Shown here: piece after piece, positions 44,723 to 57,433 of the stretch
How the letters are laid out: each line of letters begins with the position of its first letter
Position numbering within the stretch: position 1 is the first letter of the stretch
The notes under the pieces: model-generated
The model's database searches: none
What the model was told of the DNA's origin: nothing
Seen by the model: the letters and a program-made list of their open reading frames with translations, nothing else
Origin: Tieghemostelium lacteum
Lineage: Eukaryota > Evosea > Eumycetozoa > Dictyosteliales > Raperosteliaceae
NCBI GenBank assembly: GCA_001606155.1
Contig: LODT01000004.1
Location: forward strand, 992,001 to 1,056,000
Reading direction: 5' to 3'
DNA length: 64,000 bases
Made by a program: the position numbers and the translations under genes

Positions 44723-46345
44723 TTATTTATAAACCATAAGTAATCCTTCTCTTTTATCAGTACTACAATCTTTGTATCTGTAATTGTTGGTATGCAGGAA
44801 TTCCTTGATTTTAGTTGGTAGTCTAGCGCTGCTAGTTGTAGTATGGTGACCTGTACCAATGATTATATACAATGGTTCAGAGTTGTAGGCTAATCTATCT
44901 TGTAGTATTTCAATAGCCTCTTTAACGTGCAGACCATGAAGATCCAATGTATCCGATTCAAAGTTCATGTTTCTTTCGTTGAAAATCAATTCTTTTGCCT
45001 GAGCATGTAGTTCTTTCATAATACGATCATGTTCATGACCCTTTGCAGATAAACGTTTAGCAGAAGATGGGTCACCTGACAAGAATGCTTTGGCTGCTAA
45101 ATTAAAACACAGATTTCTTTCTCTTGCATGTAATATAGCTTCTTTTCTGTGTTTTTCATAGAGATTACTGATATCTTTACCTGTTTCAACCCAATTAATG
45201 TGTTTACTGTTTGTAATTGGTGTTCTTGAGTGTCCACTAACACCTATGCTACTTGAGCTTGTAGGTGTTGGTGCTGAAACTCTAGGAGCACCATATTTGG
45301 TAGTCAGTGAAGATGTAGTTTGTTTTACATCTTTATTATTACTATTAAATTCCCTAGTGATATCATTAATGTTTACATGTTTGAATGACTCTTCTAAATG
45401 TTTGAGTTGTACCATATAAGACATATCCGATCCTTGACCTATAGTAACAGAAGTAGGAGAATTTCTATTCTGTCTAACCTTCTTAGCATTAGATAATGTA
45501 GGAAATGGATCATTGTCAATATCTTTACTTGTACTCTGGTCTGGTGTAGTAGTTACTTTACTACTTTGTGAAATTGTATTAATATTTGGTTTACTAGAAG
45601 GTGGAGGTGTAGTAGTAACCTGTGTAGTAGCTTTAGCTTTCTTCTTCTTCGTCTTTACATTAAAAACAGTGGGTATTTGTTGTGAAGGTGGTGGTGTAGC
45701 TTTAACAAGCGATGGATAATCATTGCTTTTCTTTGATGGTGATAGTGATGGAAATTGTTCTTTTTTATCAATATCAATTTGATTTGCAACCGTAATACTA
45801 TTACTATTACTATTTCCATTTGAGTTTTTATCAAAAATCTCCAGAGTATTATTAATTTGATGTGAATATATACAATCCTGTCCTTTAATGCAACTACCCA
45901 TCATCCAAAATTTACATAATACAGTTTCAGAGGAATGTCTATATGGACAATTATATATTTTACAACCCTCATTCAGATAGAATTTACAAATTGGTGCTAT
46001 AGTTGGTGCTTTTCCATCTGGTGTCTGATGTAGAAATTTACAGTTGATATCTTGACATATACCATTAATATAGTATCTACAAATTACTGGTATAGTTGCT
46101 TGCTGTTGCTGTTGTTGTTGTTGCTGTTGTTGTTGTGGTTGCTGTTGTTGAGTTATATTTTCATTATTTTCAATATCCTCATCATCTTCTGTTACAGTTA
46201 GATCATTTAGTGTCTGATATAGATCATAGTGATTCTTTTTCAGAGTTAATATTATGTCTTCTGAGTTAAACGTTGGGAAGAGGTATTGTAAGAATTCAAG
46301 TGGTGTTGTGAGTGCTGTTATATTGTCATTGGTAGTCTCACTCAT
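44723..46345 (-). CDS. Triple CCCH zinc finger plus DUF1771-Smr protein
   Basis: Single exon, 540 residues. Order: a CUE-like helix bundle at about 15-50 (LFPTFNSEDIILTLKKNHYD), a Gln tract, three CCCH fingers at about 88-165 (C-x7-C-x4-C-x3-H twice, then C-x7-C-x5-C-x3-H, for example CKFYLNEGCKIYNCPYRH), a Ser/Thr/Pro linker, then DUF1771 (EKHRKEAILHARERNLCFN) and a C-terminal Smr domain with LDLHGLHVKEAIEIL and the GTGHHT loop. The same order is known in plant and animal CCCH-Smr proteins. CCCH fingers bind RNA and Smr domains can cut RNA near stalled ribosomes, so a role in mRNA or ribosome quality control is likely. The Smr DLHG and G-x-G motifs look intact. Confidence 0.9.
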   Translation of the reverse strand: MSETTNDNITALTTPLEFLQYLFPTFNSEDIILTLKKNHYDLYQTLNDLTVTEDDEDIENNENITQQQQPQQQQQQQQQQQQATIPVICRYYINGICQDINCKFLHQTPDGKAPTIAPICKFYLNEGCKIYNCPYRHSSETVLCKFWMMGSCIKGQDCIYSHQINNTLEIFDKNSNGNSNSNSITVANQIDIDKKEQFPSLSPSKKSNDYPSLVKATPPPSQQIPTVFNVKTKKKKAKATTQVTTTPPPSSKPNINTISQSSKVTTTPDQSTSKDIDNDPFPTLSNAKKVRQNRNSPTSVTIGQGSDMSYMVQLKHLEESFKHVNINDITREFNSNNKDVKQTTSSLTTKYGAPRVSAPTPTSSSSIGVSGHSRTPITNSKHINWVETGKDISNLYEKHRKEAILHARERNLCFNLAAKAFLSGDPSSAKRLSAKGHEHDRIMKELHAQAKELIFNERNMNFESDTLDLHGLHVKEAIEILQDRLAYNSEPLYIIIGTGHHTTTSSARLPTKIKEFLHTNNYRYKDCSTDKREGLLMVYK

Positions 46346-46453
46346 TTATCATTCATCCAAATGATTGAAAAATACAATAAAAATAAATTTAAAAAAAAAA
46401 CTTCAAAAGAAGGATTGTGAAGAGCGTGTGAGTATAGGGAGTGGGGGGGAGTT

Positions 46454-47755
46454 TTAGGAATTCCTAGAATGTGTTTTATTATTATTATTAATAGAATCCA
46501 ATGTGGATTCTATTAAATACTCGTTGTTTTTAATGTCTATTTCTACAGATGATGAACTGTCAATATTAAAACTATTAATAACTTCAAGTTCAATAGGTTT
46601 GCTTTGTGTTTGGGGAGTCGGAGAGGAAATGGTGTGAAATATAGTAAGAGAATTAGATCTAGATAGTGATAATGGATTTTGAATATTTTTAAAAGAAGAT
46701 GTTCTGGAGAGTGTTGTTATTGAGTTACTAGTATTTGAAATTTTATCATTTGTTATTTTAATTGGTAATGGTGATGTACTTTCATTTTCCAGAGTGGTAT
46801 TGGGGTGGAATATTATATTGTATTTCTTAACTATTAGCTTTTCAAGGTACTTAAGTGACACTACTAACCAAAGAGATACAACGAATGGAAATGTAAGAGT
46901 TGTGAATTTGTATCCTAGTAGGAAAATAAAGAAATAGGTGGAGACAATAGTGGCAATGACCATATAAAAACCATCAATTACACGGTCACCCGCACAAGCA
47001 ATTCCTGAAAGTACTGCATTGAAACTTGATAGACCTCCTCGAATGGCAGTCTCAGGCTGTCCTTCACTATATGCTATAGCTACACTAACCATAGTTGCAA
47101 TAATTCCATAGAATGCCGAATTTGGACTCTCCAAATAGATACCCAATACAGTGAGTATTCCAGCTAGAATATGGCCTTGAAATATAACCTGTCCAAATGC
47201 ATGTGCGGGTATTGCAAAGTCACTAAACCCAATCTGATGCCAATCTGTAATAGGTCCAGGTGCCCTATCCGTTGTCACACTTCCAATTTTCAAAAGTGCC
47301 AATAGAATCCAAGTAATGGAAATAAAAGGAAATGTAAAAGGGGGTAGTTTTTTTCTGATAAAAAACTCCATCATGCAAGCGGATAGAATAGATCCAATGA
47401 TGGCACCAACCATGACTAAGCCATTGACTTCAAAATAGAAAATCATGGCTTGTCCTATAAGAGCTGCATTGAAACCGTATAGTCCTTTAACTATATTCTG
47501 ACTATCAAATCTAAATAAATAGGCAGATAGCGTCGCTATAGCTGTACAAAATAGTGATACTGCTGCCATTCTATAAGAATCAAAGCAACAGGCAATCAAA
47601 AACAATAGACCTGTCAATGAATTTTCCATTAGGAATATTTGACCCATTCCTCTAAATACACTGAGAATTGACAATCTTAATCTCTCTATCAACCCAGATA
47701 TAATTATTATTTTCCAAATTCTGGAAATATATCCAAAAGAGTTTTCACTGTACAT
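46454..47755 (-). CDS. Urea transporter family protein
   Basis: Single exon, 433 residues. Two homologous halves of about five membrane helices each. Half one has SVFRGMGQIFLMENSLTGLL, GLYGFNAALIGQAM and PPFTFPFISITWILL; half two has AHAFGQVIFQGHILAGILTV, GLSSFNAVLSGIACAG and TTLTFPFVVSLWLVV. The paired N-A-x-L-x-G and T-F-P-F boxes define the urea transporter (UT) fold. It would conduct urea across the plasma or contractile-vacuole membrane. The last ~115 residues are a Ser/Thr/Asn-rich cytosolic tail. UT proteins are scattered among bacteria, animals and a few protists and fungi, so the origin is of interest. Confidence 0.92.
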   Translation of the reverse strand: MYSENSFGYISRIWKIIIISGLIERLRLSILSVFRGMGQIFLMENSLTGLLFLIACCFDSYRMAAVSLFCTAIATLSAYLFRFDSQNIVKGLYGFNAALIGQAMIFYFEVNGLVMVGAIIGSILSACMMEFFIRKKLPPFTFPFISITWILLALLKIGSVTTDRAPGPITDWHQIGFSDFAIPAHAFGQVIFQGHILAGILTVLGIYLESPNSAFYGIIATMVSVAIAYSEGQPETAIRGGLSSFNAVLSGIACAGDRVIDGFYMVIATIVSTYFFIFLLGYKFTTLTFPFVVSLWLVVSLKYLEKLIVKKYNIIFHPNTTLENESTSPLPIKITNDKISNTSNSITTLSRTSSFKNIQNPLSLSRSNSLTIFHTISSPTPQTQSKPIELEVINSFNIDSSSSVEIDIKNNEYLIESTLDSINNNNKTHSRNS

Positions 47756-48175
47756 TATTATTCATTGTAATCTATTCTATAACAATTTGTCAATGAATAA
47801 TTCTAAATTTTAATATTCTTTTAAATTATAATATATAGAGGTTACAAAATAAAAAAAGGTGATAAATGGGGCTGATTTGATTTCTTTTTTAAAAAATTTT
47901 TGACTAAAATTTATTTTCCAAAAGAAATCAAAAAAAAAAAAAAAACACATAGCAAGTCAAAATAACAATTTTATATCAACTTTATTAATTTACTTTTAAA
48001 CATTAATTATTTTTAGAATTATAATTATTAGAAAAAATAAACTTTTTAGGTCGGCCGAATAATATGAAAAAATGAATAATAAGATTGTATATTTTTTAAA
48101 GTTTTCGTTACCAATCAATAAAATCAGATTTTTTTTTTAAAAATTTTTAGATATTTATTTAAATTCTCCCCTCAA
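47756..48175. other. Divergent intergenic region
   Basis: 420 bp between the urea transporter (-) and the first lectin-TIG gene (+). A/T runs at 47930-47945 and around 48130-48150; presumably both promoters. Nothing else seen. Confidence 0.5.
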
Positions 48176-51100
48176 ATGAAAATTCCATTACAATTAATTA
48201 CGATTATAGTTATATCACTATGTTTAAGTGGTATATTAGGACAAACATTTATTTACAATTCACAGAATGACCATTACTACACATTTAATACATCAACAAC
48301 AACAATAACTAGAACTGAGGCTGTTACAGCATGTTCACAAATCACACATCCAACACACGGTATTGGGTATGTATAGACAACCTAATATTTATTATTTTAA
48401 AAAAAATATTAAAATAACATAATTGTTGAATTTCAAATAAAAACAGGTATCTGGCAACTATAACTACAAATCAGGAATTTAAATTTTTAATTCCAAATGC
48501 ATTTTCTCAACCCACAGATGTGAATAAAAGGAAATTTTGGATTAGTGGTTCGAATATTGCTCAAGATAATCTCTTTGTTTATGACAGTGGTCCTGAGATA
48601 GGAGAGTCAATGTACATGGTCTACCAAGACAGATCTAATTACTACTCGGCATTTCAGTTTGGTGAACCTAATCTACTGAACACCGAACATTACGTCAGCA
48701 CTCACTATGATCCCAGTAAAAATATATACCATATGAACAATTTACCAGATAACGGTGCAGTTACTAATTACCTTTGTGAGTTTTCCGCTAAATTGCCATT
48801 TGTACCTGCATTTTCATCCAGTTTGGGAGGTGCTTATCTAATGGTAACTTCACAGTTCCCAGTAGGTTGGAATTTTGTTAATATGACAGGCCAGTTGATT
48901 AGACCTGGTGGCCAGACTCCTTCAGAGACAAAGAATTTCACCATCACTGTTTTGGCACCTACTTTGGTTTTTGGTTTTGTGCCTCCTGGATATGGTATTT
49001 ATGATGTTGTTTTTACTGATACTCTAAATAGACAACAAGTTACTGTTAAAGGGTACCAGTATAGAGCACCTTGGATATCATTAGTATACCCACCTTCCCA
49101 ATCGACACTTGTAACCATTGCTGGATTCAACTTTGGTAATATCTCTAGTGCTGTTAAAGTCTATGTTGGAAGTTCTGCACAAGAATGTACTAGTCCTACT
49201 ATTGTAGTAAGTGATACTGTGATAACATGTTCTTATACTTTACCAATAATCAACTTCCTTCCTGTTACTGTCAGTGTTGGTGGAGTTGAATACTCATCTT
49301 ATAAAACACCAGTTTATAGAGATACCTCAAATTCCATATACTATGGTACCAATGCTATAAATACCTTTAAATACCAACAAGAGAATGCAATGAACCCAAT
49401 CTATGGATACACACCTAGATTCTCTGTTGTTGAAACTCAAGCTCTATACAGTTGGTATTCTTCAATGCAACCAGTACTCCTACAAAACAATCAATATACA
49501 CAATGGGAAGGTATGGAATATAACGATGCTACATCTGTCTTTGTGTCAATGTATGGTGGGCAGGTTGTACCATACCGTAACACATTCACACAAATTCCTT
49601 GGACATTTACATCGAGATATTATCTCAATTGGTATGATCTATCATTACACGGAGTGGATTACGATGGTATTATATACGCTGGTTTGTTACTGGAATATAA
49701 CTGCTCACTTGACCCAGAAATTAAAATTTCATATGGTTCAATGGGTACTGAGGGAGGACCAATTTCAGTTACTCTATACAACTACCAATCCCCATTAAGT
49801 TCAAGTCAATATCAATTCTTGTATGATGGCTTACCTATTGAATTTGATACATCTGGTCTCTATAATCCTGATAATTGGCCCACTAGTTACTCTGTTAAAG
49901 TCGTTGTACCCCCTGGTGTTGGAGGACCACACTTAATCACAGGTACACACAGTGAAATACCTCTTGCAGGAAGTGTAAGTATAACATTCTCCGCACCTTA
50001 TATTAGTGGAATTCCCAATGCACCTTCAGCAACCGGTCTAATAACTATTTCTGGAGAAAGCTTTGGAAATGATATCACAATGGTATCTATTCTCGTTGAT
50101 AATGCTGAATGTCCTAATAAAGCTATGGTAATCCCACATAAAGCCATATCATGTGAGATGGGACAGGGTGTACCAGGTTCAACTAAATCAGTTCAAGTTG
50201 TAGTAGCTGAACAACCATCTAATCAATATACAGTCACCTATGCATCACCTGCAATTCAACAGATTATACCACCTTATTCTCTACCAAATGGTGGAAATAT
50301 AACTATTGTAGGATCCAATTTTTATGATAATCTTTCATTGGTAATAGTTAAAAAGTATGATTCTGCAATTACTGTTTTAAATTGTCAATTCTTAACTTTA
50401 GACACTACATTAGAATGTTCAATTCCTTATGGAAGAGGTGGTTATGATATTACAGTCGAAGTCACAACCTATCCTAATATCATATCCTCATTGGCCTCTG
50501 CATCCTATTATAATCCTGTTGTTAATGCTATATCACAGAATGGTGTGGTGGTTGACATTGTAGGTCAATACTTTGGATATTTAGTTAATGGACCACATTT
50601 CGTTGGATTCACTTCGATATCCCATACCAACCCTACAACCGATATCATGTCCTATTGTGTAGGTTTGAATGATACTGTTATAAGATGTACACTTCCATTA
50701 ACTAGTACATTTGCGGGTAATGGTACACTTTCTATTCTTATCAGCAGTGGATACAATCTATTGCATCCATTGTCACTCAATCCATATGTAACTGCACTAT
50801 CCAATACCATCTTTGACACAGATACCACACAAACTATAGATATCTCTGGTCTTTTCTTTGATAATTCCAATTCATTATTGGTTATAACAAATGATGGTGT
50901 TGCAGATTTGTCATCTGATAGTACAGTAGTAAACAGTGTGCAATCTATAACCTATAAAATACCTCAAGATACTGGTAAGGATATAGAGCTTCAAGTTAAA
51001 ATTGGTAATACTAGGATATCCAATATCATGACATATTCATATAAACCACCGGTGATCACTTCATTAGCTTCTACACTTCAAAACGAAATCTACCAACTAA

Positions 51101-52803
51101 CAATCACTGGATCACAATTTGGTATGCAAGTAAGTGATGTTCAGGCACTGTATGTAGTAAATTCAAGACAGTTACAGGTGTTATCTGTAAACCAGCATAC
51201 AGCAGTGGTATCTGTAGATCCATCCTTTGAATATGAATCCCACGTTCTATTAAACGTTAGTTCACAAGATGTACTCTCTGTTTCAACTGTACCTTTAAAA
51301 CCACTATTTCAGAGTATTACCAATAAGGCTCCTGTAATAGGTGGTACTGTAACTATAATTGGTTCATACATGTCCATCAATCAAACAAAAATACAACTTC
51401 AGTCACAGAGTGGTTCAATTGTGGATCTTGCTAGTGTAACTAAAAATACATCAACACATTGGGAGACAATAGTCGCAGTGCCACCTGGTACTGGTTCATT
51501 CCAACTACGTATTGTATTGGATAATTCAATAGGTGACTTTTATTCAACCACCTACCAATCACCAATAATAAGAAGATCAACTGAACTATACTTTAATCAA
51601 CCCGGTAATGTAACAATCACTGGTGATAACTTTGCACAAGTCACCCCTGTAGTAACTATTGGAACCATTCCATGTACCAATCCATTTGTACTTTCAACAA
51701 GTATATTGGTATGTCATTTCTCAGCAAATGTAACTTCTGAAAATGGTGAATCACTTGATGTATCAGTAACTGTTGATTCCTTAACTGGAAGTAACCAAGT
51801 ATTCTTCTACACTCTTGATAAAGATTGTGAAAAGAATTGTTCAGGACATGGAGATTGTGATAGAACAACATCAACATGCACATGTTATACTGGTTTTACT
51901 GGTTCTGATTGTTCAATTAAAAACAACACAAAACCTGAACCTCCCAAAACTGATGGAAATGGAAACACAAATCTTCCTGGACAATCTGTTAATTTCAATA
52001 TCTCATTAGCATTCATCAGAGAAAAGAAATTTGATGATTCAATTGTTAAAGTTCTTGATCTAACAACAATGAATATCATTGAACAGAAACTAGTTCCACC
52101 AAACATTTCATTCTTCAAAGGTATATTTAATAATAATAATGTATCAGTTCAGTTTAATGTCACCTATTACCCAACACAAACCACAATTGATTTCGCAGGA
52201 GAACCAATTCAACAACCATCCAATTCAATCAAATATCAAATCAGTATCTTTGATTGGGATTTTGAAGAACAAACCAATCATCTTGAATTGATTTATAAAA
52301 GCTCAACACCATCAGTTTCAGAATTGAATTGTGAAGAAACTAAAACCAATTCAACCAATAATATTGATAATTATCGAGGATACAAAATTCAAGCAGGATC
52401 TGATCTATTTGAAACTAAATTCTCAGATAGAATGATTGTTGATAACAGACTTTTGAAAAGTCGAATTTCACAATTACCTGAATCAGATCCATTATATCAA
52501 CAAATCAGCAATAACCAAGATTCAGAACAAGATGAACTTTCAATCCTGATATCACTCTCAACTCCCTATTTTAGATATTATTGCACATTAGATCCTAATT
52601 TCTCAGTTCTTCTCACAACTGAATCAACCAATGACAATGATTGTGAATCTAAAAACAAATGGAAACTACCAGTCATTATAGTTTTAACAGTAGTTGGTGG
52701 ATTATCAATAATAATTGCAATAATTATATTGATCAAAAAGAAAATAATATTCAAAAGACAAATGAAAATATTCTTGCAGAAAAACATAAAAATTTCAAGA
52801 TAA
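48176..52803 (+). CDS. Lectin-TIG-EGF surface protein, tandem copy 1
   Basis: Two exons, 48176-48366 and 48447-52803, give 1515 residues; the 80-bp intron splits a Gly codon (phase 2) in all three copies. Order: signal peptide (MKIPLQLITIIVISLCLSG); C-type-lectin-like domain at about 25-176 with FWISGSN, FGEPN and final YLCEF; TIG/IPT-like repeats, for example PWISLVYPPSQSTLVTIAGF, ISGIPNAPSATGLITISGES and PLFQSITNKAPVIGGTVTII; an unassigned 130-residue domain between the first and second TIG; EGF module near 1190 (CEKNCSGHGDCDRTTSTCTC); ComC-type domain; membrane helix near 1469-1494; short basic tail. The FGEPN triplet sits where EPN sets mannose-type specificity in animal lectins. Type I surface protein, probably a cell-recognition receptor (inference). 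Confidence 0.88.
51721..52627 (+). repeat. Near-identical 3' block, copy 1 of 3
   Basis: Encodes the last TIG strand, EGF module and ComC-type domain. It is almost the same at the DNA level, including third codon positions, as 56188-57082 and 60929-61824, whereas upstream parts of the genes are far less alike. Suggests gene conversion. Confidence 0.9.
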
Positions 52804-52961
52804 CTTTTTTGTGAGGTTATGTCTGCCCAAAATAAAGATATTTAAATTAAATTTTTTAAAGAGAAATCTTTACCAACGTTTCCAAGATTTTTTCGATTAC
52901 AAATTTTATAGTTGAATTTACTATTTTTTCGATAATTACATTGTTAAAAATATTTTTAAAG

Positions 52962-55900
52962 ATGAGGGGATATCACCTATCTTTATTCGTATTACTACTT
53001 ATTTGTACTATTATTAAAGCAGAGCCATTTTTTTACAACCCTGCAAATGATCATTATTATACATATGTTTTAGGTTCTTCTCCTATTAGTAGAGCTGATG
53101 CAGTTACTGCATGTAGTTCACTTCCACTCTATCAAGGATACAAAGGGTTTGTTTTATAAATAAATGTTTTAAGAATATTAATATTAATATTTTCATTCTT
53201 GTAAATTTAAAAAAAGGTATTTGGTTACAATTAACAGCAAAGATGAATATGAGATATTGAAAAATAATATTTTTAAACTTCCATCTGAAAATTTACGACA
53301 ATTTTGGATCAGTGGAAATAATTTAGATAATACAAATATTTTCAAATATGATACAGGTCCTGAATCAGGTCAGAATTTTTATATAGTAAATCAAGATAGA
53401 ACTCACTATTTTGCTGATTTTCAGTTTGCTCATCCCAATAGTTTGGATACTAATAACTATGTCATTGTTAATTATGATTCATTTTATTCGTATCATATGG
53501 AATCTAGTACTTCAGGTGCATCTGTTATGAATTATGTTTGTGAATTTGGAGGTTTAGAAAAACCTTTTGTGCCATCAGCCGATACCAAAGACGGTACTGT
53601 AACATTTTCTGGAACTAGTGGGTTCCCTGCTGATTGGGTATTTACAAATATGTCCATTACATTTACTAGACCTGGACAGCCTTTAAATACAGGTGTTGAT
53701 TGTCAACAACTCAGTATGGTGTCACCTAATGTCTATCAATGTCAGACACCAAATAGCAACGGGGTCTATGATATTAATTTTGTTGAGGCAACTTCTAGAG
53801 TTGTTGCTGTAAAGGGATGGCACTACAGACCACCTTGGATATCAGTAGTCTACCCATCTGCAATCATTGGAAGTGTAGTTACTATTGCTGGTTATAATTT
53901 TGGATCTGTTGCATCTGATATATCAGTTTATATTGGTACTGGTCAAGACCAATGTATTAATCAAAATCTATTTGTTAATCAACTTGTGATTGTATGTACA
54001 CTTAATGCAGCTCCTACAAAATTCCTACCAGTTAGTGTAGTCTCCAATTCCGTTGGATATACAAGTTATAAACCATCAGTGTATTGGAGTACAAATCAAA
54101 AGTATTATATTGGTATTAATAGTAGATGTACATTTAACTATTATGGATATTCATATCCTAACAATCTCTATGGAAGCTATGGTAACAAGGCAATAACTAC
54201 TACCGCACTCTATGACTGGTACTTAACAATGTTCCCAAATATACCAGTTACAGAAGAATACACACAATGGGAGAATGTATTTCATACAACCGAAGGCTTT
54301 TATTCTTTAGTCGATTCAAGTTCTGTAAATTTATACTATACAGTCGAAAATATAACTTTTCCTACAACTGCAACACGTTTCTATCTATCGTGGGGAGGTC
54401 AAACTATTATAAATAGTGTTCAAGATCAATGGGCAGCAGATAGAGCTGGTTTATTAATTGAGAATCCTGTCTACTCTCCATCACTGGAACCAATAACCTT
54501 GTATGTAGATACAACTGGAGGTGTAATTGAAGCTAGAATTGTCTTTTTTGGACCACCTATCAATTCTCAATTGTATGATTTTAAATTCCAAGGTAACTCA
54601 TTGGCATTTGAAAACTTTCAGTTATATAACCCTGACAATCTCAGTCAAATGGTATATATTACTATACCTCCTGGTATAGGTAATGGTACACTTTCAGCCA
54701 CCATCAATGGTGCTTCCATCCCTTCTGCTACTACTGTTATGTACTATCTTCCATGGATTACCAATGTTACTTTTGCAGTTATAGAAACAGGTCTGATTAC
54801 TGTAACTGGTGCAAACTTTGGTAACCAATTAGGAGCCATTACCGTTCTAGTTGATGGTGCTGCTACTTGTGGTAATCTTCAAATGCTTGAACCACATACC
54901 AAAGTCTCATGTGAAATGGGTTTGGGTAGAGGTATTCGTAATATAACTCTACAAATTGGTGATGTGGTTTCACATTACTATATAACCCATTATATAGATC
55001 CTATTTTAACTGGGATTGCACAATCTTCTGACAAAATCACCATCAATGGAAATGGATTTGGTGTTGTAAGTAACACATTTTATGCACTTACAATTCAACT
55101 TGGTGTAACAACTTTTACATCAATCAACAGCTATTGTGTAGGAGCAAGTGATACATTGATAACTTGTGTTATCCCTGATACTTTCAGTTTCAGAGGTTCT
55201 GGGCGTCTGAGAATCATTGGTGATTTTCCAACTTTAGTTTTCAATGTTAATTTCGGACCTTACATTACTAAGATCAGTGAAACACTATTTGATACCGATA
55301 CAACAATTACTATGACAATCACTGGTATGTTTTTTGATGATTCAACTCCAATTACAGTTTCAATACCAACAATCCCAAGTAACTTGATAGGTAATATCAC
55401 TAGTTATGATTACAATACACTATATTTCCCAGTTCCTCAATACACTGGTAAACTCCATACACTTAGAATAGCAACCAGAGATAATTTCCCTAGTAATGTT
55501 GTCAAGTTTTCTTATGAGCCACCAACTATAACATCAATTACAAACTACTTATATAACAATGTCTATTGGTTAACTATAACTGGTACTCAGTTAGGAACTG
55601 TATCTAGTAATATAAATGTACTTTACAATACCAAAGGTGTAACTTTCAATTCATTCACATCAGCTAATAACTCTGTCATTGTATCAATTCCTGACAGATC
55701 ATATAGTTCTTCAGCAATTGTAGAGTTAGTTGTGAATACTCAAGCAAATTCTCAAAACATAACTTTGAAACCTCTGATTGTATCAATAACCAATAAACCT
55801 CCAGTATTAGGAGGTGACATCACTATACATGGTTATTACTTTTCTGAAAATGCAATAGTGACCTTAATAGCACCTAACAACTCAACAGTTACATTGACTA

Positions 55901-57270
55901 AAAACTATTCAACTGTATTAGATGGCTGGATAGCTATTGCAACTGTTACCCCTGGTACTGGAACTTTTGGAATTAAACTCTCAATTCAAACAGTAGAATC
56001 TGATGTTCTCCAATTTAGTTACCAATCACCAATTATCAGAGAGGCCACTGAACTGTACTTTAACCAACCTGGGAATGTAACAATCACTGGTGATAACTTT
56101 GGGCAAGTAAATCCAACTGTAACAATTGGATATATGCCATGTACCAATCCATTTGTACTATCAACAAATAAATTGGTATGTTACTTCTCAGCAAATGTAA
56201 CTTCTGAAAATGGTGAATCACTTGATGTATCAGTAACTGTTGATTCCTTAACTGGAAGTAACCAAGTATTCTTCTACACTCTTGATAAAGATTGTGAAAA
56301 GAATTGTTCAGGACATGGAGATTGTGATAGAACAACATCAACATGCACATGTTATACTGGTTTTACTGGTTCTGATTGTTCAATTAAAAACAACACAAAA
56401 CCTGAACCTCCCAAAACTGATGGAAATGGAAACACAAATCTTCCAGGACAATCTGTTAATTTCAATATCTCATTAGCATTCATTAGAGAAAAGAAATTTG
56501 ATGATTCAATTGTTAAAGTTCTTGATCTAACAACAATGAATATCATTGAAAAGAAATTAATTCAACCAAATACCTCATTTTTCAAAGGTGTATTTAATAA
56601 TAATAATGTATCAGTTCAGTTTAATGTCACCTATTACCCAACACAAACCACAATTGATTTCGCAGGAGAACCAATTCAACAACCATCCAATTCAATCAAA
56701 TACCAAATCAGTATCTTTGATTGGGATTTTGACGAACAAACCAATCATCTTGAATTGATTTATAAAAGCTCAACACCATCAGTTTCAGAGTTGAATTGTG
56801 AAGAAACTCAAACCAATTCAACCAATAATATTGATAATTATCGAGGATACAAAATTCAAGCAGGATCTGATCTATTTGAAACTAAATTCTCAGATAGAAT
56901 GATTGTTGATAATAGACTTTTGAAAAGTCGAATTTCACAATTACCTGAATCTGACCCACTATACCAACAAATCGGCAACACAGAACAAGATGAACTTTCA
57001 ATCTTGATATCACTCTCAACTCCATATTTCAGACACTTTTGTACATTAGATCCTAATTTCTCAGTTCTTCTCACAACTGAATCCACCAATGACGATGATA
57101 ATGAATGTTCATCCAAAAATAACAAATGGAAATTACCAGTCATTCTAGTTGTGTCAATAGTTGGTGGTCTATCTATAATTGTTGCTGTGATTGTATTGGT
57201 GAAAAAAGAAATAATTCTAAAAAGACAAAAGCAAATACTAATGAAAAGAATAAGCGATAATTTTTCTTAA
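52962..57270 (+). CDS. Lectin-TIG-EGF surface protein, tandem copy 2
   Basis: Two exons, 52962-53146 and 53217-57270, give 1412 residues; intron 70 bp with a GTTTGT donor at the conserved place. The ATG at 52962 (MRGYHLSLFVLLLICTIIKA) gives a good signal peptide; an upstream TTG frame is not used. Same domain order as copy 1: lectin-like domain (FWISGNN, FAHPN instead of FGEPN, YVCEFGG), TIG repeats starting PWISVVYPSAIIGSVVTIAG, EGF, ComC-type domain, membrane helix (KLPVILVVSIVGGLSIIVAV) and a basic tail. It is about 100 residues shorter than copy 1 because a stretch of TIG-like sequence is missing in the middle. Starts 158 bp after copy 1 ends. Confidence 0.88.
56188..57082 (+). repeat. 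Near-identical 3' block, copy 2 of 3
   Basis: Matches 51721-52627 and 60929-61824 with scattered single-base differences and one 9-base length difference in the acidic stretch before the last beta strands. Confidence 0.9.
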
Positions 57271-57433
57271 ATGTCGCAGAAATATTAAATAAAACGAAAA
57301 TCTAATCGATCAAAAAAAATCATGATTTTTTTCACAAAATCAAAATATCTATCTATCTTTCGTGAATAACGTATTTAAAATGATTTTCTCAAGATATTAA
57401 AGTTTATAAAATTTTATAAGTTCATTAAAAAGA

